From positions 1 through 45,312 of the forward strand of contig NZ_QYTV02000012.1 in the NCBI RefSeq assembly GCF_003605385.1: a stretch of 45,312 nt of DNA, given 5' to 3'. Of the stretch, positions 18,044 to 25,548 are shown one piece after another. Every line of letters starts with the position of its first letter. Position 1 is the first letter of the stretch. Source of the stretch: Siminovitchia acidinfaciens (lineage in GTDB: Bacteria > Bacillota > Bacilli > Bacillales > Bacillaceae_C). The notes under the pieces are model-generated. The model made no database searches. It saw only the letters and a list, made by a program, of their open reading frames with translations, and was not told the DNA's origin. The translations under genes and the position numbers were made by a program.

Positions 18044-18171
18044 ATATTCACTTCACCGCTCTATGGTTGTAGAGTCACAGTGAATATTGCAGTTTGCATA
18101 TTTTATTGTTCCTGAATCCATAAAATCTATACTATTCACGATTTTGAAAAGGCATTTTTCAAAAGGTGAAT
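18044..18171 (-). promoter_or_regulatory. structured leader upstream of the glaH attenuator
   Basis: Two hairpins precede the terminator. Hairpin 1 (18134-18171): ATTCAC/GTGAAT enclosing a perfect 9-bp TTTTGAAAA/TTTTCAAAA stem. Hairpin 2 (18044-18087): ATATTCACT/AGTGAATAT (9 bp) enclosing CTCTA/TAGAG, with internal loops GTGA and CGGTGA. Hairpin 2 abuts the terminator stem. The arm ATATTCAC occurs in both hairpins, so mutually exclusive pairings are possible. I do not recognise it as a known riboswitch class. Confidence 0.55.
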
Positions 18172-18197
18172 ATGCTTTATTATTATTGCTTGATTTA

Positions 18198-18226
18198 AGA
18201 TTACCACCCTAAATAAAATATGTCAA
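18198..18226 (-). promoter_or_regulatory. glaH promoter
   Basis: On the minus strand, -35 TTGACA (18221-18226), 17-base spacer, -10 TAATCT (18198-18203). The predicted start near 18190 gives a leader of about 275 bases. It overlaps the end of the 64-residue gene upstream. Confidence 0.7.
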
Positions 18227-18234
18227 CAAAATTG

Positions 18235-18429
18235 TCATAAATTCTCTTGTTCAATTTTAAGCAGGTGGTTTTTTCTGATTGCCGGCATCGCTAAACATGC
18301 CACTAACGCTGTCAAAGGGAATCTTCCGTCCCCAAACAGCCACTCTAAAACTGTTACAGGAGTAAAAATACCGTAAACAAAAATCATTAAAAAAAGATAA
18401 ATTCTGCGCCATTTTTTTTCCTTTGCCAT
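18235..18429 (-). CDS. small membrane protein of unknown function
   Basis: 64 residues: a basic start (KEKKWRR), two hydrophobic segments (residues about 9-28 and 36-50) and a charged tail. The ribosome binding site is weak (GGGTAGATAAAAA before the ATG). It follows tadG by 27 bases and would be the last gene of the Tad unit. It could be a non-essential small ORF; kept because of its position and clean open frame. Confidence 0.5.
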   Translation of the reverse strand: MAKEKKWRRIYLFLMIFVYGIFTPVTVLEWLFGDGRFPLTALVACLAMPAIRKNHLLKIEQENL

Positions 18430-18456
18430 TTTTTATCTACCCGCTTCCGTATCACT

Positions 18457-19161
18457 TTAATCTAAAGAATGCGTCTCTTTTATTGGCAGGAACTTTACAA
18501 AATCAATTTTGGGACCGGCCGATTCTTGAAATAACTTCTTCTTGATCCCTTTTAAAAACTTACCATAAGAAGTGGACTCCACATCATTCGATGCTCTTAC
18601 GTAAACTCTGTCATGATGGAAAATGCGCATTTCCGCTTCACTCTTATTTCCGCCATTTTCGTTAATTGTCTCCCGTGCCGCATCTTTCATATCCGGAATG
18701 ATTTGAAAGCGCAAATCTCTGTCCAATTGGTCCCTCAGCATATATCCCCATGGCTCACTCTGGATTTCCTCTGATACAACCTGGTTGATCGCTTTTCTCC
18801 TCGCTTCATTATGGCTTTCTTCTGGATTGGCTGATTGAATCCGTACGGTCTCCTCGTCCACTCTTTCCTCAATCGTTTTCGGGTACAAATCAAGGATATT
18901 TATTCCCGCTTCGGGATCCAGGCCCTCCAGCAGTTTCTTTATCAAATCATTCTCGTATTCTTCAATCGAATCCCAAATTTCCTCGTATAAAACTGAAGTG
19001 GCGGCGAGACTTGCCTGCTGTGCCGTTGTGTTTGCCTGCTCCTTCACCGCCAGCACTTTAGATAAATTCAGGACGAAAACGAACATGATCATCATCACCG
19101 CTAAAAGGCCAATCATGAACAGGGCAGCATTCCCTCTTTCATTGTTAAGTATGCTTTTCAT
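18457..19161 (-). CDS. TadG/TadE-like Flp pilus assembly protein
   Basis: 234 residues. N-terminus NNERGNAALF followed by a long hydrophobic helix (residues about 13-33) is the Tad_N pseudopilin-like segment (Flp pilus-assembly TadE/G-like). The rest is polar, rich in Glu and Arg, probably extracellular. It lacks the large VWA domain of longer TadG proteins; a separate VWA lipoprotein in the locus may stand in for it. Overlaps tadE by 4 bases (ATGA). Confidence 0.8.
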   Translation of the reverse strand: MKSILNNERGNAALFMIGLLAVMMIMFVFVLNLSKVLAVKEQANTTAQQASLAATSVLYEEIWDSIEEYENDLIKKLLEGLDPEAGINILDLYPKTIEERVDEETVRIQSANPEESHNEARRKAINQVVSEEIQSEPWGYMLRDQLDRDLRFQIIPDMKDAARETINENGGNKSEAEMRIFHHDRVYVRASNDVESTSYGKFLKGIKKKLFQESAGPKIDFVKFLPIKETHSLD

Positions 19162-19547
19162 TCAATGACCCTGCCCTTTGCCGTGGAAGAAAATGAGTAG
19201 GAAGGTGATCCGAAATACTTCTTAGGGAGAAAAACAAACCGGATTTGGGCATTGACTTTTGCCGTATAATTCTTGTCACCGGTAATGGGCGCACTTTGAA
19301 AAGTTAGATAACCGCTGCCAGTCGAAATAATATTCTGGGCCGCTGCAGACGCTTCACTCTTGTCTTTCGTAATGGAATAGATTTTCCCGGCTTCATTTGC
19401 CGCTGATTGAATAAGTACAGCACCATGTACTGTTACGACAAGCTGCCACATGATAACAGCGACCAGCAGCATGAAAGGCATAATCCCCAAAAACTCAATG
19501 GTCACGGAGCCTTGTTCATTCTTTAATTTTTTTCTCCAATTCAACAT
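19158..19547 (-). CDS. TadE-like pseudopilin
   Basis: 129 residues. NEQGSVTIEFLGIMPFMLL near residue 10 is the TadE signature: a G-S cleavage-type motif with Glu at +5 before the hydrophobic helix. Such proteins act as minor pilins of Tad pili and are processed by prepilin peptidase. GGGGGG lies 6 bases before the ATG. Followed by tadG with a 4-base overlap. Confidence 0.85.
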   Translation of the reverse strand: MLNWRKKLKNEQGSVTIEFLGIMPFMLLVAVIMWQLVVTVHGAVLIQSAANEAGKIYSITKDKSEASAAAQNIISTGSGYLTFQSAPITGDKNYTAKVNAQIRFVFLPKKYFGSPSYSFSSTAKGRVIE

Positions 19548-19561
19548 GCAATTCCCCCCAT

Positions 19562-20275
19562 TTAAACGACCGCTTCATCTTTCATTTCAAGTGAATTCAA
19601 ACCTTCGCGCCACTTGATGACCAAGCTCGTTAAAACAACGGCAAACACGGGGAAAAATATTGTGTTCAAAAAGATCTGGGAGATGACAATGGCGGCGTAA
19701 GACTCCGTTATCGAAAATAGCAGGAAGTTCAAAGCGATTCCGATGATTAACTCAAGTAAACTGAGCAGCGAAATAAACAGAATGATTTTCCAAGAGTGCT
19801 TTTTAAAAATCTGAAAGCTTTCCTTCATACTTTTCCATACTGACTTCTCATCAATGACTGCAATAATCGGTGCGGAAATGAATGCTGCCAGAATGACCAA
19901 CCCGGGAATAATTAAAAACATGAAGCCAATGACAGTTAATAAAGAGATTAAAACGGAAAAAGCAAAAATATTAAAGCCCTGTACTGCAAATGTATAAAAA
20001 GCGTTTTTCAGCGGATTTTCGTGACCTTCAAATTCATTTGCCGTGAATTTGATAAAAGGAACCATAGCGTAAATCAACAGAACCATAGTAACAAAGGCAT
20101 AATATATATCAGCAACCGAAAGGAGAGAGCCTCCCGACGGCGTCACTGCATAAATATAATTGGTTAAAAAGGAATGCAAAATCAGCAGCGGAATCTGCAC
20201 TAAAAATGCAATCAACAAATATCTCTCATATTTTCTGACAAAAACTGAAAAAGCGAACGAAATCGGCTTATCCAT
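19562..20275 (-). CDS. polytopic membrane protein in the Tad locus
   Basis: 237 residues with about six hydrophobic segments (residues near 20-38, 55-75, 97-118, 120-142, 160-182, 190-215). The central VWKSMKESFQIFKKHSWK resembles membrane proteins related to the glycerophosphodiester phosphodiesterase membrane domain or DUF975, but the assignment is uncertain. AAGGAG 7 bases before the ATG. Only 14 bases upstream of tadE, so probably co-transcribed; a repeat element separates it from the next gene upstream. It might help insert or anchor pilus parts; this is a guess. Confidence 0.6.
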   Translation of the reverse strand: MDKPISFAFSVFVRKYERYLLIAFLVQIPLLILHSFLTNYIYAVTPSGGSLLSVADIYYAFVTMVLLIYAMVPFIKFTANEFEGHENPLKNAFYTFAVQGFNIFAFSVLISLLTVIGFMFLIIPGLVILAAFISAPIIAVIDEKSVWKSMKESFQIFKKHSWKIILFISLLSLLELIIGIALNFLLFSITESYAAIVISQIFLNTIFFPVFAVVLTSLVIKWREGLNSLEMKDEAVV

Positions 20276-20305
20276 GGTTAAACTCCTTATTTAGGGGATT
20301 GACTA

Positions 20306-20480
20306 AAGAAAGCGCAAGGCGCCTGCCTATCGGCGACAAGCACAAGACGAATTGCGAGGAGGCAGCTTTTCAGCCACCACAGCAATTTGGCTTGTGACCT
20401 CGAGCCGATGGTGCCTGGCCGCCTCAGGACGCCACATCCTGTGGCTTCGGTGGCACTAGGACTTCCTGTCCGTCGGAGCT
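20306..20480 (+). repeat. interspersed intergenic repeat, copy A
   Basis: GC-richer than its surroundings. Shares TATCGGCGACAAGCA, ATTGGCTT-type, GCCGCCTCAG and GCACTAGGACTTCCTGTCC-like blocks with copies at 30501-30726 and 45181-45312, in the same orientation. No open frame. It fills the gap between the 237- and 267-residue genes (20276-20541). The outer arms can fold on themselves (AGCGCAAGGCGCC). Confidence 0.7.
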
Positions 20481-20541
20481 AGACATGACGTATCTTTGTT
20501 CGAAGAGATAATTTGGTGTAATTTTATACTTCCTTCAATTC

Positions 20542-21345
20542 TCATTTAGCCGCCGGGCCTCTCAGCCGTCTTTCCCTGTCTTGTATTAATTTCTCAGCGT
20601 TTTTTCTTGTACTTTCTTTCTTTCTTTCAATCTGTTCCTCTTCGGGAAGCTGCATGATATCCCGCTCATAGTCAAACGCGTCCAAGCGTTTTTTCAAGAT
20701 GCCTTTATTAGACTGCATCCCTCTTATAAACTCTTGACTTTGATTTGATAGTGCAGCTTTTTCCTTACTAAGATTTGAAAAGAAATCCGGGAAAACTTCA
20801 TCCATTTCCTCCAACAGAAGTCCCTGCCTGAATTGAAGCAGATCCAACTCAGATAAAATATTAAGTGTATATTCTATGTCCTTTTCGGTGATGATTCTTT
20901 TCACCAAAATTTTATTGTCATAGTAATCCTCATATTCGTGGTATAGGCGGTTAAAGCGGATTTGCAGGTCCATCACTTCTTTAAATAGCCGGTTTCCATC
21001 CAGCATGGCTTTATCGCTAGAAAAGTGTTCTTCCACCGTGTCAATAACATCTTTAAAATACTCGGGCAAAGCCTTGCTTCGCGGACCCGCAATATTAAAA
21101 ATATTGGCTGATGCGGCGGAAAACAATGTCAGCGGAAATATAGCCTCCCTGTACTCAGACTTCGGTCCATTATCAAGGGATATTATTGCATACCCTTTAA
21201 AGTCACTCGGTTTTTTTCCATGATAAACAGCGTAGTGGTAGCTTCGTCCGTTTATAATATAACCAAAAGGATTCAAGGAGTAGGCTTCAAACCACTTTTT
21301 ATAGCGGCCTGCTTCCTTCATCAATTTGTTGTTATCCATCTGCAT
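20542..21345 (-). CDS. unknown soluble protein in the Tad locus
   Basis: 267 residues, no signal peptide or membrane helix, no family I recognise. N-terminus SLNPFGYIINGRSYHYAVYHGKKPSDFKGYAIISL looks like a small alpha/beta domain; from about residue 90 it is helical with long charged stretches and coiled-coil character, ending in a Lys/Arg/Glu-rich tail. The start has only a weak AAGAAAG upstream. It follows the pentad-repeat gene by 84 bases containing a strong inverted repeat. Probably a cytoplasmic partner of the locus. Confidence 0.6.
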   Translation of the reverse strand: MQMDNNKLMKEAGRYKKWFEAYSLNPFGYIINGRSYHYAVYHGKKPSDFKGYAIISLDNGPKSEYREAIFPLTLFSAASANIFNIAGPRSKALPEYFKDVIDTVEEHFSSDKAMLDGNRLFKEVMDLQIRFNRLYHEYEDYYDNKILVKRIITEKDIEYTLNILSELDLLQFRQGLLLEEMDEVFPDFFSNLSKEKAALSNQSQEFIRGMQSNKGILKKRLDAFDYERDIMQLPEEEQIERKKESTRKNAEKLIQDRERRLRGPAAK

Positions 21346-21369
21346 CCCAACTTTCTTAAAAAGAAAACA

Positions 21370-21425
21370 TGTAAGCGCCTGACACCTGCGAAGGTGCTAA
21401 ACAGAATGCCAGGCTATTGCTTACA
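21370..21425. repeat. nested inverted repeat between two Tad-locus genes
   Basis: On the minus strand TGTAAGC pairs with GCTTACA, inside it GCCTG with CAGGC, and inside that CACC with GGTG around TTCGCA. It has no T run, so it is not a typical terminator. It lies 4 bases after the pentad-gene stop and 24 bases before the next start; it could stabilise the upstream mRNA or mark processing. Confidence 0.5.
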
Positions 21426-21429
21426 AGTT

Positions 21430-22827
21430 TTACTTACCAAACAGGCCTTTAAAAAATCCTGATGTCTTGTTCCATACATTGCTCGCAACGTCTTTTGTCT
21501 TATTCCAAACCTTCGAGGCTGTACCGTCTGCAAAGAATTTGGTTATTTTTGAAGCTCCCCAAACAACTCCCCCGGCAATCATTAAGCCGGCGCCGACTGC
21601 TTGTCCACCCGGAATTGCCGAGGCCACAGCCCCGACATTAAACAGGGTTTCACCTAAACTTCCAGTGGCATCGGCAGTAGCCGCAACCTTATCGGATTTA
21701 CTTGCGTCACTTTTCCATACATCGACCGCGTTCATCGTATTTACCACAGTATCATAGGCAGAAAATCCGGCGCTGATTCCAGCTCCAACTGCGGAAAGCT
21801 TCGAAATTGTTCCTACCGCTGAAGCAGTAGATGCCCCTCTCGTTACTGTCTCGCCTAGACTCTCCAACCTCCGGATATCCCGGATTGTTTTACCCGCATC
21901 ATAGACGCCTTTTCCCTTATCATATATATCAGTGGCATCAGATGCAGCATTTACATACCATGGGGTCCTTTCTCCCAAGCCCATCTTGACGCCGTTCAGC
22001 ATCAACCCTGTCAGATAACTGCCGGTCGGACCAAAACTAGTACTTCCACCATTGTAGGCGTCTATCATATTTATTTTCCCGCCAATATAGTCGTCCAAAA
22101 TAAATTCGGTCACATCCATGAGGGAAGGGCCGGTACTACTGTTATCGCTTCCGGAAGAATCACCGGCTCCTCCACCACCGCCGGGTCCAAGTCCATTATA
22201 GCCTGGAATATTCCATTGATTACCATAGTACCCAGGGGTGTTCCATGGATTTCCGTTATAATTGGGATTATTCCACGGATTGCCATTATAGCCGGGGGCA
22301 TTCCATGGATTTCCGTTATATCCTGGCGCATTCCATGAATTGCCATTATAACCAGGATTATTCCACGGGTTTCCGTTGAAGTCAGACCCGTTAAAATCCG
22401 AGCCGTTGAAATCCGAGCCGTTGAAATCCGAGCCGTTGAAATCCGATCCATTGAAATCTGAACCTTTGAAGTCCGTTCCATTAAAATCTGAACCATTAAA
22501 ATTCGATCCATTGAAGTGCCTGCCCTTAAAGTCAGAACCATTCCAGCCGTTTCCACCCTGGCCGGGATTTTGGTTCCAGGAATCACCTTCCCAGGAACTG
22601 CCGTTCCACGTCTTTCCTTCCCAAGGATCGCTGGTCCATGTATCACCTTCCCAAGTATCACCCTCCCAGGAATCTCCCTTCCAAGAGTCTCCTTCCCAGG
22701 ACTCACCTTTCCAAGACTTGCCCGACCACGGCTGGGCTGCCGCCACAGGAAAAGCAAAAGTTTGAAACAGGATGATAAACAGCGCGAACAGGGCCGCGAT
22801 CCTATTTACCATTTTCGGGTTTCGCAT
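21430..22827 (-). CDS. secreted aromatic-pentapeptide repeat protein
   Basis: 465 residues. Signal peptide at residues 1-31 ending AAA. Residues 32-212 hold 35 five-residue units, each centred on an aromatic residue, with one break near 87-92: eleven Trp units (like DSWEG), NGWNG, eleven Phe units (like SDFNG), then six Trp/Tyr pairs (NPWNA-PGYNG). A Gly/Ser linker follows (213-235). The C-terminal part (about 236-465) is rich in Gly, Ala and Ser with a possible glycine-zipper segment (VGAGLMIAGGVVWGA) and ends in two VWNKT repeats. The Phe block resembles pentapeptide-repeat folds (S-D-F-N-G against A-D-L-x-x). GAGGAATCAAGT precedes the ATG. No known function. Confidence 0.8.
   Translation of the reverse strand: MRNPKMVNRIAALFALFIILFQTFAFPVAAAQPWSGKSWKGESWEGDSWKGDSWEGDTWEGDTWTSDPWEGKTWNGSSWEGDSWNQNPGQGGNGWNGSDFKGRHFNGSNFNGSDFNGTDFKGSDFNGSDFNGSDFNGSDFNGSDFNGSDFNGNPWNNPGYNGNSWNAPGYNGNPWNAPGYNGNPWNNPNYNGNPWNTPGYYGNQWNIPGYNGLGPGGGGGAGDSSGSDNSSTGPSLMDVTEFILDDYIGGKINMIDAYNGGSTSFGPTGSYLTGLMLNGVKMGLGERTPWYVNAASDATDIYDKGKGVYDAGKTIRDIRRLESLGETVTRGASTASAVGTISKLSAVGAGISAGFSAYDTVVNTMNAVDVWKSDASKSDKVAATADATGSLGETLFNVGAVASAIPGGQAVGAGLMIAGGVVWGASKITKFFADGTASKVWNKTKDVASNVWNKTSGFFKGLFGK
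22192..22734 (-). repeat. 15-bp-period repeat tract encoding aromatic pentads
   Basis: Coding repeat. The Phe block is nearly identical at the DNA level: the plus strand shows GTTGAAATCCGAGCC repeated in tandem from about 22378. The Trp block and the 30-bp Trp/Tyr block are more diverged. Near-identical units point to recent slippage or gene-internal expansion, so copy number may vary between strains. Confidence 0.85.
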
Positions 22828-22947
22828 ACTTGATTCCTCACTTTATCACTCCCGTTTTTTCTTCCAACGCTTGTAGCCCCTAAACTGCCGCCTTCCACAT
22901 TTCGGCTCAGTCCGTACGTCGATGAACAGGCGCTTGCGCTATTGCTT

Positions 22948-24351
22948 TTAAGTATTAGTTTCATATTTTTCTTTAATCTGTTTCTTAATTTCCTCAGCTC
23001 TTTCTAAATTCAGCTGGTCGAGTTCTTCCCTTACTTCATTTTTCGCCTGATGAGCGAGCGCATCAACTTCCTTGGCTCTGTTTCTCAACTCATCTTTCTG
23101 ATGGATATCAATGATTCCTTCATCCTTCATAACAGAGAAAAAAGCATTGAGATTGGCAAATTGCTGTCTTGCCGTGTCTCCCCAATTGCTGTAAAAATCC
23201 ATGATATCGAAGCTTTGCTCTACACGCTGATGATCTGCATCGCTGATCATATCTTTTTTCCACTGTGTCCATCTTTCCAGCACTTCGTCCGCCCTTTTAA
23301 ATTCCGCCTGCAGTTCCTTGCCATTATTTACAGTTGTATAAGTGCCATCTGAGATTCTCGCCATCTCTTTTAATTGCTTTTGGGCGTTTGAATCCACGTT
23401 AAATCCAATAATATTAATAATGGGGGAAATGCCGGAATCCTTTAAAGACTTGGCGACTTTTACCGGATCGCCTCCGCATGTTTCGATTCCATCGCTGACG
23501 ATATAAATCAAATTTGTCGTCGTTTCCGGATCAAATTTTTCCATCGCTTCTTTGGCCTGTTCCACAGCACCCGCAATCGGCGTCCAGCCACTTGGTTTAA
23601 GAGTTTTCAAAGCTTCTTTAAATTTTGCTTCGTCATATTTCTCATACCCATACAACTGCTCAATACTTGAGCAGGACATTTCCTTGTCCTCCTGCGACCC
23701 GGTTCCTTTATGCCCGTAAACGCGCAATGAGACGTTGGCATCTTCCGGAACATTTGAAAGGAAATCAGTGATGGCCCCTTTAGCAAGATCCATCATTGTT
23801 TTACCGCCAATGACATTTGCCATGCTACCGCTCGAATCGAGCATGACTTCTATATTATAGTTTTCTTTGAATTGATACTTTTGATCAGGAAGGTCAGGGT
23901 TTCCCGACATGGCAAACTCCCATTTGCTGATCAGATCCTCCGGATTGGGAAAATCTCCCGACACCTTTGAATATACGTAGCGAAAATACTTGTCGAAATC
24001 TTCCTCTGTCGCATTTTCAGGCAATGGCGGCAACTCTTTAATTTCTTCGGTGATTTTCTGTTTTTCCTCATCCGTGTCCAGATCCCGTCCGCCGAATTTC
24101 CCCGTCGGTTGGTTGATTAGATCGGCAGATGTTTGAGGGATTTCCTCCATATCAGAGAAAATATCTTCCGTCTGCCCTTCATGTTGCAGCTGGTCTTCGT
24201 TTTGCCCTTGTTGGCTATCGGAATCAGGGCTTTTCACTTTCTCCGTTGGAGGTGTTTCCTTCGCTGTCTTATCTGGACCGGCATCTTGTTTCGCATTGCA
24301 GCCGGCAAGAACAAGGAAGGTAAGGAACAGGATGGCTAAATATTTTCTCAA
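22948..24351 (-). CDS. VWA-domain lipoprotein of the Tad locus
   Basis: 467 residues. Lipoprotein signal with lipobox VLAGC (Cys18), then an acidic Gln/Glu-rich linker (to about 90). VWA domain from about residue 165: the metal site DSSGSM, Thr in SGWTPIAGA and Asp in VSDGIETCGG are all present, so a MIDAS metal site should form. The C-terminal third is helical and charged, ending EEIKKQIKEKYETNT. Anchored outside the membrane. TTG start with GGAGG 8 bases upstream. In Tad systems a VWA domain is usually carried by TadG; here it is a separate lipoprotein, possibly adhesin or pilus-base partner. Confidence 0.85.
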   Translation of the reverse strand: MRKYLAILFLTFLVLAGCNAKQDAGPDKTAKETPPTEKVKSPDSDSQQGQNEDQLQHEGQTEDIFSDMEEIPQTSADLINQPTGKFGGRDLDTDEEKQKITEEIKELPPLPENATEEDFDKYFRYVYSKVSGDFPNPEDLISKWEFAMSGNPDLPDQKYQFKENYNIEVMLDSSGSMANVIGGKTMMDLAKGAITDFLSNVPEDANVSLRVYGHKGTGSQEDKEMSCSSIEQLYGYEKYDEAKFKEALKTLKPSGWTPIAGAVEQAKEAMEKFDPETTTNLIYIVSDGIETCGGDPVKVAKSLKDSGISPIINIIGFNVDSNAQKQLKEMARISDGTYTTVNNGKELQAEFKRADEVLERWTQWKKDMISDADHQRVEQSFDIMDFYSNWGDTARQQFANLNAFFSVMKDEGIIDIHQKDELRNRAKEVDALAHQAKNEVREELDQLNLERAEEIKKQIKEKYETNT

Positions 24352-24378
24352 ATGCTTTACCTCCCTTTGGCTGTGTGA

Positions 24379-24588
24379 TTACCCAATCTTTTCGATCCAG
24401 TCAGTAAATTTCTTTAAGACACTTTCACCGAAGTTCCCGCCGGAAAATGCCGTTGATATCAAGCCGACTGCAATAACAACAACCGCAGCGATACCAATCC
24501 ACTCCAGTGTCTGTGAACCTCTTTCGTTTTTAACAAGGCCATTCATTTTGTTCATGCTTTTCACGTATAATTCATTCATCTTTTTCAA
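24379..24588 (-). CDS. flp: Flp-type pilin
   Basis: 69 residues. The prepilin peptidase site is NERG-SQTLEW, with Glu at +5, followed by a 20-residue hydrophobic helix (IGIAAVVVIAVGLISTA) and a short amphipathic tail, the usual plan of Flp pilins. TTG start with GGGAG 8 bases upstream. The only pilin in the locus; processing needs a prepilin peptidase, not encoded in the window. Confidence 0.88.
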   Translation of the reverse strand: MKKMNELYVKSMNKMNGLVKNERGSQTLEWIGIAAVVVIAVGLISTAFSGGNFGESVLKKFTDWIEKIG

Positions 24589-24606
24589 TTGTATCTCTCC
24601 CTATCA

Positions 24607-25545
24607 TCAATTTAATATGTTAAAAATGCTGTTTTCACCGAAAATCAAATTCAAGACCATCAGCCCTGCTATCATCAAAATAGAGACCGGTGCCACAACA
24701 AATGTGGTAACCAGCGTGACTTTCGGAGACGCTTTTGCGGCAAGTTCTTTGATTTGCTCCTCCCGAATTTGACGGAGCGCATCGGCTTGAATCTTAAATG
24801 TGGTCGCTATCGGAACACCCAGCCTTTCACCTTGGATCAATCCTTTAATAAGACTCTGAAATTCCCGATTATCATTTCTGTCCAATAAATTTCGATAAGC
24901 AGTTTCACGAGGGACGCCAAGATCGATTTCATAAAGAAAACGTGAAAATTCCTCTCTTAATGGCCCGTCGAAAAAGCGGATCACCTCCTTAAGCGCCTGA
25001 TTTAGACTTACACCTGCCTGAAGACTTGTGCTGATTGTATCCAGAAAATCCGGCAAATCCAGCCTGAGATTTTCCTGCCTTTGTTTGGCTTGAGCCCGCA
25101 CAATGATAATCGGCGTAAAATAACCGGCCAGGGGCAGAAAAATAAGTCCATATTGCGAAAATGGCAAACCAATGATGAAACCTAGCACACTAGCAAAAAA
25201 ACCGGCTACCATAAGGAATATTTTTAAGCCCTGAAATTGGGCAACTGATAATTGAAAAACATTTCCGGATTTTTTCAGCCAAACGGCAACATCTTCGTTT
25301 TCACTGAAGAAATTGATCCTTTCCCCCAGATCAGAAAATTCATCCGCATATTTCAATGTTTTTTGTATAATGGATGCCCGCTTGCTTTTTTTTATTTTTT
25401 TCTTGCCGAATGCATCTGTATAAGTGACTTCCGAAACATGGTCAAGCAGTAATCTCTTCTGTTTCATATAAGCTGCTTGATGGCTAAGCATCAATACAAT
25501 TGTGAACCAGAAGAGGATCACGCATAAAATAATCATTGCATCCAT
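24607..25545 (-). CDS. tadC: TadC-like inner membrane platform protein
   Basis: 312 residues. T2SSF domain with conserved pattern LDTISTSLQAGVSLNQAL and LIQGERLGVPIATTF, two helices in the middle (residues about 95-140) and one at the C-terminus. TadB and TadC form the membrane platform above the TadA ATPase. Begins 4 bases after tadB; AGGGTG upstream of the ATG. Confidence 0.9.
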   Translation of the reverse strand: MDAMIILCVILFWFTIVLMLSHQAAYMKQKRLLLDHVSEVTYTDAFGKKKIKKSKRASIIQKTLKYADEFSDLGERINFFSENEDVAVWLKKSGNVFQLSVAQFQGLKIFLMVAGFFASVLGFIIGLPFSQYGLIFLPLAGYFTPIIIVRAQAKQRQENLRLDLPDFLDTISTSLQAGVSLNQALKEVIRFFDGPLREEFSRFLYEIDLGVPRETAYRNLLDRNDNREFQSLIKGLIQGERLGVPIATTFKIQADALRQIREEQIKELAAKASPKVTLVTTFVVAPVSILMIAGLMVLNLIFGENSIFNILN

Positions 25546-25548
25546 GTG

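Noticed and set aside
17979-18226. Lysine riboswitch before glaH
   Set aside because: The conserved L-box junction sequences are not present; only the general attenuator layout fits.
22376-22500. CRISPR-like direct repeats
   Set aside because: The 15-bp units are tandem without spacers and code for SDFNG; they are protein repeats.
22376-22765. 129-residue plus-strand ORF with KSEPL repeats, and a 215-residue minus-strand ORF opposite frame
   Set aside because: Both are shadows of the pentad repeats in other frames; periodic DNA keeps all frames open. The signal peptide and ribosome binding site belong to the 465-residue frame.
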